Source: Microbacterium sp. GCS4
Lineage (GTDB): Bacteria; Actinomycetota; Actinomycetes; Actinomycetales; Microbacteriaceae
Assembly: GCF_001262495.1 (NCBI RefSeq)
Contig: NZ_LGYE01000003.1
Span: 124,001-188,000 of the forward strand
DNA length: 64,000 nt
Direction of reading: 5' to 3'
The notes below the pieces were generated by a model, which did not search any database, was not told where the DNA came from, and worked only from the letters and a program-made list of their open reading frames with translations. How positions within the stretch are numbered: position 1 is the first letter of the stretch; the number at the start of each line of letters is the position of its first letter. Positions 7,987 through 16,637 of this stretch are shown here, in pieces. A program made the position numbers and the translations under genes.

Positions 7987-8155
7987 CCTTCGGGAACGGC
8001 TCAGCGGCGTCGGGCCCGGCTCAGCCCTTCGGGGATGGCTCGGCCCTTTCGGGGACGGCTCAGCCCTTCGGGAACGGCTCAGCCCTTTCGGGGACGGCTC
8101 AGCCCTTCGGGAACGGCTCAGCCCTTCGGGAACGGCTCCGCCCTTCGGGGACGAG
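7987..8155. repeat. 19-20 bp tandem array of UUCG-type mini-hairpins
   Basis: Eight units of the form GGCTCAGCCCTTCGGGAAC or GGCTCAGCCCTTTCGGGGAC lie in tandem. Each contains CCCTTCGGG, which in RNA gives a C(UUCG)G tetraloop, and GGCTCAGCC, which is also self-complementary. The array fills the gap between the convergent aminopeptidase and glycosyltransferase genes and blends into the last codons of the latter. Confidence 0.8.
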
Positions 8156-9727
8156 TCAGCCGCGTCGGGCGCGGCTGCGCACTCGACGCACCGCGCGACC
8201 CGCGAGATCCTTGAGGCGACCGCCCGGGAACACCCGGCGCAGCTCGACGACCCCGCCACGCGTCGCGACGGGAGTGCACGTGCGTCCCGCGAGGAGGGGC
8301 GAGTGCCCGGCGCCGGCCAGGGTCGCGGCATCCGAGGTGAGGGGCACGTCGAACGTCCACCCGGCCCGGCGGACCTTCGCCACCAGGCGCACACCGCGTG
8401 AGTCGTCGCCGCGACCGAACACCTTGAGCGGGTCGAGCGCGAGCGATGCGGCATGGCCGTCCTTCAGGCGGGCGCTGGCGATGACGCGCTGGTCGCCCGC
8501 CCCTCCGATGACGAGTTCCACGCGGTCGTTGCGCAGCTCCCTGCCCGCTTCGAGCAGTCCGGTCGGCAGCCCGTCCATCGGCACAGGCAGCGACGTGAGG
8601 CGGCCGGAGTCCGGATCGATCACGAGCCCATCCTGGTCGTCGCGCAGGACGTCCACGCGCAGGTCCAGGTGCAGCCCGCCACCGCGCGACCAGGATGCCG
8701 AGGTCACGGCGACCCGGCACTCGAGATCCCTCTCGAACCGGGCGAAGGCGAGGAGATCCGCCCGCCGGTCGGCGCGCAGCAGGGCGGCGCGGATGCGCTG
8801 CGGGAACGCGAGACCCCCGTCGACCCCCGGACCGAAGCGGCGGCGCACGAGCGGCACCACCACGTCCAGGAGACGGTCGCGGTACTCGGCCGGGTACTTC
8901 ACCAGGCGCTTCCCGGCCAGGCGCTTCAGGATCTTGCCGCGGAACCAGTGCCGCAGCAGACGGTCCCGCAGCGGACCCGGCTGCGTGTACTGCTCCACGA
9001 GGTCGAGCACGGCCTCCAGATGCGGGAAGTAGGACTCCGGATCGATCCGCGCCGAACTCGCGCTGCCCGCCTGCTTGACCCACGCATAGCAGGGCGTGCT
9101 CGCGAGGATCGAGATCCGCTCCGCCTCGAAATACGCGCGCATCACGAACAGGTGATCCTCGAGTCGCACCTTGCCGTCGGGGAAGCGCACCCGCTTCTCG
9201 CGCAGGAACTCCGTGCGGAACATCTTGTGCGGCGTGAGCATCTCGAGCAGCGGGTCGCGGCCCAGGCGGGCATCCGGCACATCGCGGCGGTAGATCCGCG
9301 AGGGGAGCGGCCGACCGACGCCGACCTCCTTGCCGACCAGGACGTCGGCGCCGTGCAGATCCGCATAGTCGCACATGCGCTCCAGCGCCTCGTCGAAGAG
9401 CCAGTCGTCCTGGTCGACGAACTGCACGTAGTCGCCGCGCGCCGCAGCGACTCCTTCGTTGCGGGGCGTGCCGGGCCAGCCCGAGTGGGGCAGACACAGC
9501 ACGCGGGCGTAGGACCGGGTGCGCTCGACCTCCGCCAACCGGGCCTGCGTCTGCTCGTCGGAACCGTCGTCGCACAGCAGCAGCTCGAACCGGGAGTGGT
9601 CGAGGGTCTGCCGGTCGAGCGATGCGATGAGATCGTCGAACGACGGCCCGGGATTGAACACGGGGACGACCACGCTCACACGGATGTGGGCGGAGGGGGA
9701 GTTCGCGGGCGCAGCAGGAGTCGACAT
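8156..9727 (-). CDS. Family 2 glycosyltransferase with long C-terminal region
   Basis: This is a 523-aa protein. Residues about 15-230 form a GT-A/GT2 domain: VSVVVPVFNPG, ELLLCDDGSDE, the DxD-type QFVDQDDWL, and RLEDHLF. Residues about 230-523 are basic helices followed by a beta-rich part of unknown fold. It has no membrane segment. Enzymes of this type transfer sugars to teichoic acids, polysaccharides or proteins at the cell surface, but the acceptor is unknown. It is a single-gene unit with low-complexity DNA on both sides. Confidence 0.85.
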   Translation of the reverse strand: MSTPAAPANSPSAHIRVSVVVPVFNPGPSFDDLIASLDRQTLDHSRFELLLCDDGSDEQTQARLAEVERTRSYARVLCLPHSGWPGTPRNEGVAAARGDYVQFVDQDDWLFDEALERMCDYADLHGADVLVGKEVGVGRPLPSRIYRRDVPDARLGRDPLLEMLTPHKMFRTEFLREKRVRFPDGKVRLEDHLFVMRAYFEAERISILASTPCYAWVKQAGSASSARIDPESYFPHLEAVLDLVEQYTQPGPLRDRLLRHWFRGKILKRLAGKRLVKYPAEYRDRLLDVVVPLVRRRFGPGVDGGLAFPQRIRAALLRADRRADLLAFARFERDLECRVAVTSASWSRGGGLHLDLRVDVLRDDQDGLVIDPDSGRLTSLPVPMDGLPTGLLEAGRELRNDRVELVIGGAGDQRVIASARLKDGHAASLALDPLKVFGRGDDSRGVRLVAKVRRAGWTFDVPLTSDAATLAGAGHSPLLAGRTCTPVATRGGVVELRRVFPGGRLKDLAGRAVRRVRSRARRG

Positions 9728-9836
9728 CGGAGGCAGTCAACCATCACGGGCTATGCACCCGCACGGGGGTTGCCATGAGTGCGCTGACGTGCTGAGCAGC
9801 GCGCGCAAGCGGCGCATCTGCAGGACCGGGGCGCGA

Positions 9837-10195
9837 ATGGCGGATGGCGGATGGCGGATGGCGGATAACGGATGGCGGATAACGGATGCCGGATGGCGGA
9901 TGCCGGGGTGGATGCCGGGGCGAGCGGATGCCGGGCTGCCGGATGCCGATGCCGGGGCACGGCTGCCGGGTGGGATCGGATGCGGATGCGGACGCGGATG
10001 CGGATGCGGATGTCGATGCCGATGCCGATGCCGATGCCGGGGCGGACGGATGCCGATGCCGATGCCGGGGCGGACGGATGCCGATGCCGGGGCGCGGCTG
10101 TCGGGTGGGATCGGATGCCGGATGGCGGACGGATGCCGGGACGGGGTGGGCAGACGGCGGGGTGGGCAGACGGCGGGGCGGGCAGAGATGGCGAG
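9837..10195. repeat. Degenerate GGATGGC/GATGCC low-complexity region
   Basis: This fills the only gap above 300 bp (9728-10218). It consists of runs of ATGGCGG, GGATGCGG and GATGCCGATGCC, then GGTGGGCAGACGGC units. A 44-bp stretch (9940-9983) recurs with few changes at 10075-10118, so it grew by duplication at two scales. No gene is supported; open frames here are repeat artefacts. Confidence 0.8.
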
Positions 10196-10218
10196 CGGAT
10201 GGATGCCGCGGCTCGGCG

Positions 10219-11409
10219 CTACGGACGGGCGGCGCGGGCGCGGAGGAACGCCGCGACCTCGGCATCCTCCGCGAGCTCGACCGCACGGGCATAGGCGTCC
10301 GTCGCGTCGCGATCGGCGGCGGCGAGCAGCTCGGCGCGCGCCGCCCAGTACGGCTGGAAGGTCTCCGCATCGGCGGCGAGCGCGGGCAGAGCGGCGAGTC
10401 CGGCATCCGGGCCATCGAGGCGCGCCGTCACGACGGCCGCCGCGACCCGGGCGCCGAGGGTGGACGCGATCTCCAGCAGCGCTGCGTACAGCATCCGCAG
10501 CGCCGCCCAGTCCGTCTCACCCGTGCGCCGTCGGTCGGTGTGCACGGCCTGGATCGCGGCCTCCACCTGGAACCTGCCCGGTGCGCCGTCCGGCCGCGCT
10601 CGCCGCAGGTACGCCTCGCCCTCGGCGATCAGCGCGGCATCCCAGTCCTGGGGGTCCTGCTCGTCGAGCGGCACGAAGCCACCGGTCCGACGTCGGGCGA
10701 GGGTCAGTGTCGTCAGCGCCGCGAGTCCCCAGGCCTCCGCCTCTCCGTCGAGCAGGGCGGCGAGCGTGACGGCAAGGTACTGCGCCTCGCCGGCGAGCGA
10801 CGAACCGTCGCCGCGCCACGACAGTGCCGCGCACCCGTACACGGCCTCCAGCACCACGGGCAGACGCTCCGGCATCGCCGTGCGGTCCGGCACGGCGAAC
10901 GGGATGCGGGCGTCCTTGATGCGGCGCTTCGCCCGCACGAGACGCTGCGCCATCGCGGCGGGCGGCACCGCGAACGCCCGCGCGATCTCGGCGGCGTCGA
11001 AGCCCAGCACGGTCTGCAGCATGAGCGGCGTACGCACGGCCGGGTCGATCGCCGGATGTGCGCACACGAACAGCAGCTCGAGTCGCTTGTCGCCGATCGC
11101 GAGCGGATCGTGCTCGGCGAGCGGGTCGGTCGCGGCGCGCACGGCGTCGTCGAGCGGGGCGGATGCGCGCATCGCGGACGACTTCCACACGTCGCGCAGT
11201 CGGTTCCTGGCCACGGTCAGCAGCCATCCTTCCGGGTTGTCGGGGACGCCTCCGGAGGGCCAGCGCCGCAGCGCCTCCTCGAAAGCGCCCGACAGCGAGT
11301 CCTCGGCGAGGCCGATGTCGCCGCTCTGCGCGGCGAGCAGGGCGACGAGCCGCCCGTAGGAGGACCGCGCCGCGCGCTCGGCGACGACGCGGGCCTCCTC
11401 GGCGCTCAT
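10219..11409 (-). CDS. ECF-type sigma factor with TPR-like C-terminal extension (ECF42 type)
   Basis: This is a 396-aa sigma-70 relative. Region 2 is around residues 10-75 (GDIGLAEDSLSGAFEEAL, NPEGWLLTVARNRLRDVWK). Region 4 is around 120-180 (LMLQTVLGFDAAEIARAFAVPPAAMAQRLVRAKRRIKDA). A long helical, alanine-rich C-terminal part of about 210 residues follows, replacing an anti-sigma partner. The start is the ATG overlapping the stop of the DGPF gene. The sigma/DGPF pairing is the hallmark of group ECF42. The target promoter is unknown. Confidence 0.88.
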   Translation of the reverse strand: MSAEEARVVAERAARSSYGRLVALLAAQSGDIGLAEDSLSGAFEEALRRWPSGGVPDNPEGWLLTVARNRLRDVWKSSAMRASAPLDDAVRAATDPLAEHDPLAIGDKRLELLFVCAHPAIDPAVRTPLMLQTVLGFDAAEIARAFAVPPAAMAQRLVRAKRRIKDARIPFAVPDRTAMPERLPVVLEAVYGCAALSWRGDGSSLAGEAQYLAVTLAALLDGEAEAWGLAALTTLTLARRRTGGFVPLDEQDPQDWDAALIAEGEAYLRRARPDGAPGRFQVEAAIQAVHTDRRRTGETDWAALRMLYAALLEIASTLGARVAAAVVTARLDGPDAGLAALPALAADAETFQPYWAARAELLAAADRDATDAYARAVELAEDAEVAAFLRARAARP

Positions 11410-11783
11410 CGGTTCGGCGTCCAGACGCCGTCGACCGTGTACACGGCACCCGGCCGCACCTCGACCGCGCCCCACTGCACCGACGGCGCCTGCCGGGCGT
11501 AGCCGATCGCGGCGTCCAGGTCGGGCACGTCGATCACGAACGTGCCTCCGAGCTGCTCCTTCGTGTCGGCGAAAGGGCCGTCCTGCACCTGCAGGGCGCC
11601 GTCGCGCATCCGCACGGTCGTCGTCACGGCCGACGGCTGCAGCACCTCGCCGCCGATCAGCACTCCGGCGGCCTGCAGCGTCGCGGCGTAACTGGCGAAA
11701 GCGGCCTGGCCCTCGGCCAGCGACACCTCGCCCAGCTCGGCGTCACTCATCTCGGGGTAGTGCAACAGCAGTGTGTAGCGCAT
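11406..11783 (-). CDS. YCII/DGPF-domain protein paired with the ECF sigma factor
   Basis: This is a small alpha-beta protein of the YCII family (about 125 aa). The diagnostic QDGPFADTKEQLGG motif is present, and MRYTLLLHYPEM is the usual N-terminus. The start at 11783 is preferred because GAGGAG lies 9 bp upstream of it and directly abuts the earlier in-frame ATG at 11792. It is cotranscribed with, and overlaps, the sigma factor gene. DGPF proteins are conserved ECF42 partners of unknown chemistry. Confidence 0.88.
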   Translation of the reverse strand: MRYTLLLHYPEMSDAELGEVSLAEGQAAFASYAATLQAAGVLIGGEVLQPSAVTTTVRMRDGALQVQDGPFADTKEQLGGTFVIDVPDLDAAIGYARQAPSVQWGAVEVRPGAVYTVDGVWTPNR

Positions 11784-11903
11784 CGCTCTCATCTCCTCTG
11801 TCAGCGGTCAGCGTACAGAGGGATGACGAGCGAGCAGAAGGCCGATCGACAGCATCCGCCGACTTTCTCGCAGGGGCCGGATTCCCACCCCACACCCAGG
11901 GTT

Positions 11904-11917
11904 AACGATATATCGTT
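11904..11917. promoter_or_regulatory. Probable PadR operator
   Basis: The perfect 14-bp palindrome AACGATATATCGTT lies 43 bp before the PadR-family start codon. It is the only A/T-rich element in the gap and is likely the autoregulatory site. Confidence 0.6.
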
Positions 11918-11960
11918 GAGTATCGCTCACCGGCTCCATCGACAGCACTGGGAGGTCATC

Positions 11961-12584
11961 ATGAACAACTCATTCCCCTTCGGCAACACCGGCCAGGGCG
12001 GCGACAACCCGCTCGGCGGACTCTTCGGATCGGGCGGTCTCGGCGGCCCGAACGGACCCGCCGGCGCCATCTTCGACGCGATCGATCAGCTCCGCAAGTC
12101 CTTCGACGCACCGCGCCCCAGCGGCGGCTCGCGCATGGCGCGCGGCGACGTCCGCACCGCCGTGCTCTCGCTCCTCGCAGAGCGCCCCATGCACGGCTAC
12201 CAGATCATCAGCGAGATCGCCGAGCGCAGCGGCGGATCCTGGAAGCCCAGCGCAGGCTCCGTCTACCCGACACTGCAGCTGCTCGCCGACGAGGGCCTGA
12301 TCGAGGCCGAGGAGCAGAACGGTCGCAAGACCTACTCGCTCACCGAGGCAGGTCGCGCCGTCGCATCCGAGTCGACCGAGACCCCTGCACCCTGGGAGTC
12401 GACCTCGACCAAGGACGGACACCGCAACGACCCGCGCTTCACCGCGCTCCCGAAGGCCGGCGTCGACCTCGCCGCTGCCGCCGCGCAGGTCGGTCGCAGC
12501 GGCAGCCCCGAGCAGGTGCAGCAGGCCATCGACGTGCTCGACGAGGCCCGCCGTAGGCTGTACACGATCCTCGCTCAGGACTGA
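11961..12584 (+). CDS. PadR-family transcriptional regulator with Gly-rich N-terminus
   Basis: This is a 207-aa protein. The first 50 residues are Gly/Pro-rich (FGSGGLGGPNGPAGAIFD). A PadR winged helix then runs from about 62 to 135: VRTAVLSLLAERPMHGYQII, GSVYPTLQLLADEGLIEAEE and RKTYSLTEAGR. The C-terminus carries a short helical dimerisation part (EQVQQAIDVLDEARRRLY). GGGAGGT precedes the ATG. It stands directly before the ABC1-kinase gene in the same direction and may be cotranscribed with it. Confidence 0.88.
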   Translation: MNNSFPFGNTGQGGDNPLGGLFGSGGLGGPNGPAGAIFDAIDQLRKSFDAPRPSGGSRMARGDVRTAVLSLLAERPMHGYQIISEIAERSGGSWKPSAGSVYPTLQLLADEGLIEAEEQNGRKTYSLTEAGRAVASESTETPAPWESTSTKDGHRNDPRFTALPKAGVDLAAAAAQVGRSGSPEQVQQAIDVLDEARRRLYTILAQD

Positions 12585-12607
12585 CCCCGGACGAACAGAG
12601 GCCATCG

Positions 12608-14293
12608 ATGACGGATGCTGCGGCGCAGGGCGCCCATCGCGCCCGGTACCGCCGCATCCTGTCGTTCGCGGCGCGGGAGTTCACCATCGTCTGGTGGTAC
12701 GAGCTCGTCCTCCCGCGCCTCGGCCTCTCGCGCGTCTCCGAGCGCACGCGCCCGCCGCGCCTGCAGCGGTTCGCGCAGCGCTTCCACGCCCTGGCGATCG
12801 AACTCGGCGGTCTGATGATCAAGGTCGGACAGTTCATGTCCTCGCGCCTCGACGTGCTGCCGCCCGAGATCACCAAGGAGCTCGAGGGCCTGCAGGACGA
12901 GGTGCCCGCGGTGCCGTTCGCCGACATCCGCCGGGTCGCCGAAGCCGAGCTCGGCATCCCCCTGGACCGCGCCTACGCGTGGTTCGACGAGACGCCCGTG
13001 GCGGCGGCATCCCTCGGACAGGCGCACCGCGCCCGTCTCTCCGAGCTCGACGCAGCGGACACAGGACTCGACCAGGTCGTCGTCAAGGTGCAGCGACCCG
13101 GCATCGACGGGATCGTCGAGACCGACCTCGCAGCGCTCCGCCGCGTGGCGCGCTGGGCGATGCGGGTGCGCCTCGTGTCCGACCGCGTCGACGCCCCCGC
13201 TCTGGTCGAGGAGTTCGCGCACACGAGCCTCGAGGAGATCGACTACCTGCACGAGGCGGCGAGCGCGGAGCGGTTCCGCGAGAACTTCGCCGACGACCCG
13301 CGCATCGACGCGCCCCAGATCGTCTGGGAGCGGTCGACGCGTCGCGTGCTCACGCTGTCGGACGTCACGGCCATCAAGATCAACGACATCGAGGCCCTGC
13401 GCGCTGCGGGCATCGACCCCTCTGCCGTGGCCGACGCCTTCGCCGAGGTCATGTTCGACCAGGTCTTCACGCACAGCTTCGTGCACGCCGACCCGCACCC
13501 CGGCAACATCTTCGTCACCCCCGACCCCTCGCTGGACGGCGGCTTCCGCCTCACGTTCATCGACTTCGGGATGATGGCCGAGGTCCCCGACAACCTCCGG
13601 GACGGTCTGCGCACTCTGCTCATCGCGGTCGCCGGGCGCGACAGCCGCGGGCTCGTCGCCGCCGCGCAGGAGATCGGCGTGCTGCTGCCGTCCGCCGACA
13701 CCGCCGAGCTCGAGCGCGCCCTCACGGCCCTGTTCGCACGCTTCGGCGGCATGGGGTTCGCGGAGCTCGCGCAGGTCGACCCGCGCGAGTTCATGGCCTT
13801 CGCCGACGAGTTCGGCGACATGGTGCGCTCGCTCCCGCTGCAGCTGCCCGAGAACATGCTGCTGCTGATCCGCGCGGTGTCGCTCACCTCGGGCATGTGC
13901 TCGAGCCTCGACCCGACCTTCAACGTCTGGGATGCCGCGGAGCCTTACGCCGGACGGCTGCTGCGCGACCAGACCGGCGGGTTCATGCGCGACATGGGGA
14001 CGCAGGCCATGGAGAACGCCGCCGTCACGTGGCGTCTGCCGAAGAAGATCGACGCGATCATCTCGCGGGTGGATGCCGGCACCGTGACGTTCGACACCTC
14101 GCGTCTGGAGCGCCGGATCGACCGGCTCGAGGGGCTCGCGAGACGGATCGGCTCCGGCGTGCTGTTCGCCGCGATGCTCGTGGGCGGCGCCCTGCTCGTG
14201 CCGACGCTGCAGCCGCTCGGCATCACCCTGATCTGCGTGTCGGCGCTGCCGCTGCTGCACGCGGTGTTCGCGGGCCTGGGCCGGCGCCGCTGA
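12608..14293 (+). CDS. ABC1/UbiB-family atypical kinase
   Basis: This is a 561-aa AarF/UbiB protein. The family's KxGQ segment is present (IKVGQFMSSRLDVLP), as are SLGQAH in the Ala-rich nucleotide loop, VVKVQRPGI with the catalytic Lys, the EEIDYLHEA region, HADPHPGNIF as catalytic loop and FIDFGMMAE with the metal Asp. Two C-terminal hydrophobic helices (about residues 515-550) suggest membrane anchoring. Relatives act in quinone or isoprenoid lipid homeostasis. The ATG follows AGAGG. Confidence 0.88.
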   Translation: MTDAAAQGAHRARYRRILSFAAREFTIVWWYELVLPRLGLSRVSERTRPPRLQRFAQRFHALAIELGGLMIKVGQFMSSRLDVLPPEITKELEGLQDEVPAVPFADIRRVAEAELGIPLDRAYAWFDETPVAAASLGQAHRARLSELDAADTGLDQVVVKVQRPGIDGIVETDLAALRRVARWAMRVRLVSDRVDAPALVEEFAHTSLEEIDYLHEAASAERFRENFADDPRIDAPQIVWERSTRRVLTLSDVTAIKINDIEALRAAGIDPSAVADAFAEVMFDQVFTHSFVHADPHPGNIFVTPDPSLDGGFRLTFIDFGMMAEVPDNLRDGLRTLLIAVAGRDSRGLVAAAQEIGVLLPSADTAELERALTALFARFGGMGFAELAQVDPREFMAFADEFGDMVRSLPLQLPENMLLLIRAVSLTSGMCSSLDPTFNVWDAAEPYAGRLLRDQTGGFMRDMGTQAMENAAVTWRLPKKIDAIISRVDAGTVTFDTSRLERRIDRLEGLARRIGSGVLFAAMLVGGALLVPTLQPLGITLICVSALPLLHAVFAGLGRRR

Positions 14294-14300
14294 CCCGGGG

Positions 14301-14486
14301 TCTCGAGGTCGACTCACGGCGTTTCGTCTCGCTGACGCTCGCTCAACGACCGGATGGGGCGGTGCTGGTCGTCGAGCGACTGAGTGAGACGAGCGAGACG
14401 AAACGGGGTGCGTCTCGAGGTCGGCTCACGGCGTTTCGTCTCGCTGACGCTCGCTCAACGACCGGATGGGGGCGGTGCTGGTCGTC
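14301..14486. repeat. Two direct 73-bp repeats that also form a long inverted repeat
   Basis: The segment beginning TCTCGAGGTCGACTCACGGC at 14301 recurs at 14413 with three or so differences. In between, the motif TTTCGTCTCGCTGACGCTCG is mirrored by CGAGCGAGACGAAA (14390-14404), so the unit is a stem-loop. It lies between the ABC1-kinase gene and the BCCT gene. Confidence 0.75.
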
Positions 14487-14543
14487 CTCGCTTGACGACC
14501 CGCAGGAACGCCGCAGAATACCGGCATGGGAGAATCGGTGGTC

Positions 14544-16547
14544 ATGGACACTCCTGACGAGAAGCCCAGACAACGCACAGACCCCACCAAGACGACGACC
14601 GAGACCCTACGGCAGGCCGGCAAGCAGGCGGGCAAGATCGTCCGGGACATCGCGACGGTACCGCCGCGCAGCGTGCACCCGGCCCTCGTGCCCGGCGTCT
14701 CGGTCGAGGAGACCGGTCGCACCTACCGCACCGATCCGCTCGTGTTCGGCGTCGCCGCATCCTTCACGATCGCGTTCATCGCGTGGGGGGTCTTCGCGGG
14801 CGACAACCTCGCCGGCACGACTCAGGCCGTGCTCGATTGGGTCGTCGAGTACTTCGGCTTCTTCTTCACGACGATCGCCACCGTCATCCTCGTGTTCATG
14901 CTGTTCATCGGGTTCACGCGCTACGGCCGCATCCCACTGGGCCGCGACGACGAGGAGCCGGAGTACTCGATGTTCTCCTGGATCTCGATGCTCTTCGCCG
15001 CCGGCATGGGCATCGGCCTCGTGTTCTGGGGAGCCGCCGAGCCGCTCACGTTCTTCGAGAACCCGCCGCCCGGCACGGTCGAGGCGAACACCCTCGAGGC
15101 CATGCACACCGCGCAGGCCCAGGTGCTGTACCACTGGGGGCCGCAGGCGTGGGCGTTCTACGCGCTCGTGGGAGGCGCGATCGCGTACGGCGCGTTCCGT
15201 CGCGGCCGCACCCCGCTCATCTCGTCGATCTTCGCGCCGCTGCTCGGCGAGGGCCGCACCACGGGACCCCTCGGCCGCACGATCGACGTCTTCTCGATCA
15301 TCGTCACCCTGTTCGGCACCGCCGCCTCGCTCGGACTCGGTGCCCTGCAGATCGGGCACGGCGTCGAGATCGTCAGTGGCATCGGCGAACTCGGCAACGG
15401 CGTGCTCATCGCGGCGATCGCCGTGCTCACCGCCTGCTTCATCGCCTCGGCCGTCTCAGGGGTTTCGAAGGGCATCCGTGCGCTGTCGAACATCAACGCG
15501 GTCGCGGCGCTCGTGCTCGCGTTCTTCGTGTTCTTCGTCGGTCCGACGCTGCTGATCCTCAACGTCATCCCCTCGGTGGCCGTGCAGTTCCTCGGCGACC
15601 TGCCCGAGATGATCGCCCGATCCGCCTCGCAGGGCGACGAGGCGCAGATGTTCCTGTCCAGCTGGACGATCTTCTACTGGGCGTGGTGGATCTCCTGGTC
15701 GCCGTTCGTGGGCATGTTCATCGCCAAGATCTCGCGCGGCCGCACCATCCGCCAGTTCGTGTCCGTCGTGATCCTCGTGCCCGCGGCGATCTCGCTCGTG
15801 TGGTTCGCGATCTTCGGCACCACGGCGATCCAGCAGCAGATGGACGGCGCCGGCCTCACGGTCGACCCGCCCGAGGAGGTGCTGTTCGGCGTGCTCGACA
15901 ACCTCCCGTTCCCGCTGATCACCAGCATCCTGCTGATCCTGCTCATCTCGATCTTCTTCATCACCGGAGCCGATTCCGCCTCGCTCGTGATGGGCACGCT
16001 GTCGCAGCAGGGTCGTCCCGACCCGTCGCGCTGGGTCGCGGTCGTCTGGGGTGTGCTGGTCGGTGTGATCGCCGCAGTGCTCCTCGTCACGGGAGAGGAG
16101 GGGAGCGGTCTGCGCTCACTGCAGAACGTCACGATCATCGCGGCACTGCCGTTCGCGGTGATCATGGCGTTCATGATGGTCGCGTTCATGAAGGACCTAC
16201 GGCGCGACCCCATGATCCTCCGTGAGCGCTATGCGCGGGCGGCCGTCCGCCACAGCGTCATGGCCGGCCTCGAGGAGTACGGCGACGACTTCGCGCTCGT
16301 GCCCGTCGAGTACGACCACTCCGAGGACGACCTGGCCTGGATCGACGAGTCCGAGGTCGACGACAGCCTCGCCGAGGTCTACGCGACCGCGACCGAGGCG
16401 ATCGACATCATCCCGGATGCGGGAGCGGATGCGGGAGCGGATGCCATCCCGGATGCCGCGACGCATGCGGACCCCGCCGCCGCGCTCGCCGAGGACACGG
16501 CCGAGTCCGTCGACGAGGCCGGAGGCACCGCCCCGACCGAGCGCTAG
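14544..16547 (+). CDS. BCCT-family betaine/choline/carnitine transporter
   Basis: This is a 12-segment sodium- or proton-coupled osmolyte importer of about 667 aa. The BCCT signature lies in FYWAWWISWSPFVGMFIAKI, and the substrate-site region in GMGIGLVFWGAAEPL. The long hydrophilic N-terminus (about 75 aa) and acidic C-terminus may sense osmotic state. The tail reads PDAGADAGADAIPDA and is encoded by GGATGC repeats. Start: GGGAGA lies 10 bp before the ATG at 14544; an in-frame ATG at 14526 has no such site and remains possible. Confidence 0.9.
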   Translation: MDTPDEKPRQRTDPTKTTTETLRQAGKQAGKIVRDIATVPPRSVHPALVPGVSVEETGRTYRTDPLVFGVAASFTIAFIAWGVFAGDNLAGTTQAVLDWVVEYFGFFFTTIATVILVFMLFIGFTRYGRIPLGRDDEEPEYSMFSWISMLFAAGMGIGLVFWGAAEPLTFFENPPPGTVEANTLEAMHTAQAQVLYHWGPQAWAFYALVGGAIAYGAFRRGRTPLISSIFAPLLGEGRTTGPLGRTIDVFSIIVTLFGTAASLGLGALQIGHGVEIVSGIGELGNGVLIAAIAVLTACFIASAVSGVSKGIRALSNINAVAALVLAFFVFFVGPTLLILNVIPSVAVQFLGDLPEMIARSASQGDEAQMFLSSWTIFYWAWWISWSPFVGMFIAKISRGRTIRQFVSVVILVPAAISLVWFAIFGTTAIQQQMDGAGLTVDPPEEVLFGVLDNLPFPLITSILLILLISIFFITGADSASLVMGTLSQQGRPDPSRWVAVVWGVLVGVIAAVLLVTGEEGSGLRSLQNVTIIAALPFAVIMAFMMVAFMKDLRRDPMILRERYARAAVRHSVMAGLEEYGDDFALVPVEYDHSEDDLAWIDESEVDDSLAEVYATATEAIDIIPDAGADAGADAIPDAATHADPAAALAEDTAESVDEAGGTAPTER

Positions 16548-16569
16548 CCGCGCGCCGTCCCGTTGAGAG

Positions 16570-16613
16570 ATGGAAAACGCCGCTGACGGATGCCGTTCAG
16601 CGGCGTTTTCCAT
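16570..16613. terminator. Bidirectional hairpin terminator
   Basis: A perfect 17-bp stem (ATGGAAAACGCCGCTGA and its complement) with a 10-base loop lies between the convergent BCCT and SDR-type genes. AAAA/TTTT tracts inside the stem would give U-rich ends in both directions. Confidence 0.85.
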
Positions 16614-16637
16614 CTACCGAGCGTGGAACACCGCGCG

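Noticed and set aside
9874..11502. Long plus-strand open frames through the GATGCC desert and sigma gene
   Set aside because: They arise from stop-free repeats and run antisense to the clear ECF sigma gene.
12575..14317. 580-aa open frame opposite the ABC1-kinase gene
   Set aside because: It is an antisense shadow; composition is unlike a folded protein and the kinase on the plus strand has all its motifs.
12694..15555. 953-aa open frame crossing the kinase and BCCT genes
   Set aside because: It is out of frame with both, and consists of Arg/Ala/Pro-rich translation typical of a wrong frame in high-GC DNA.
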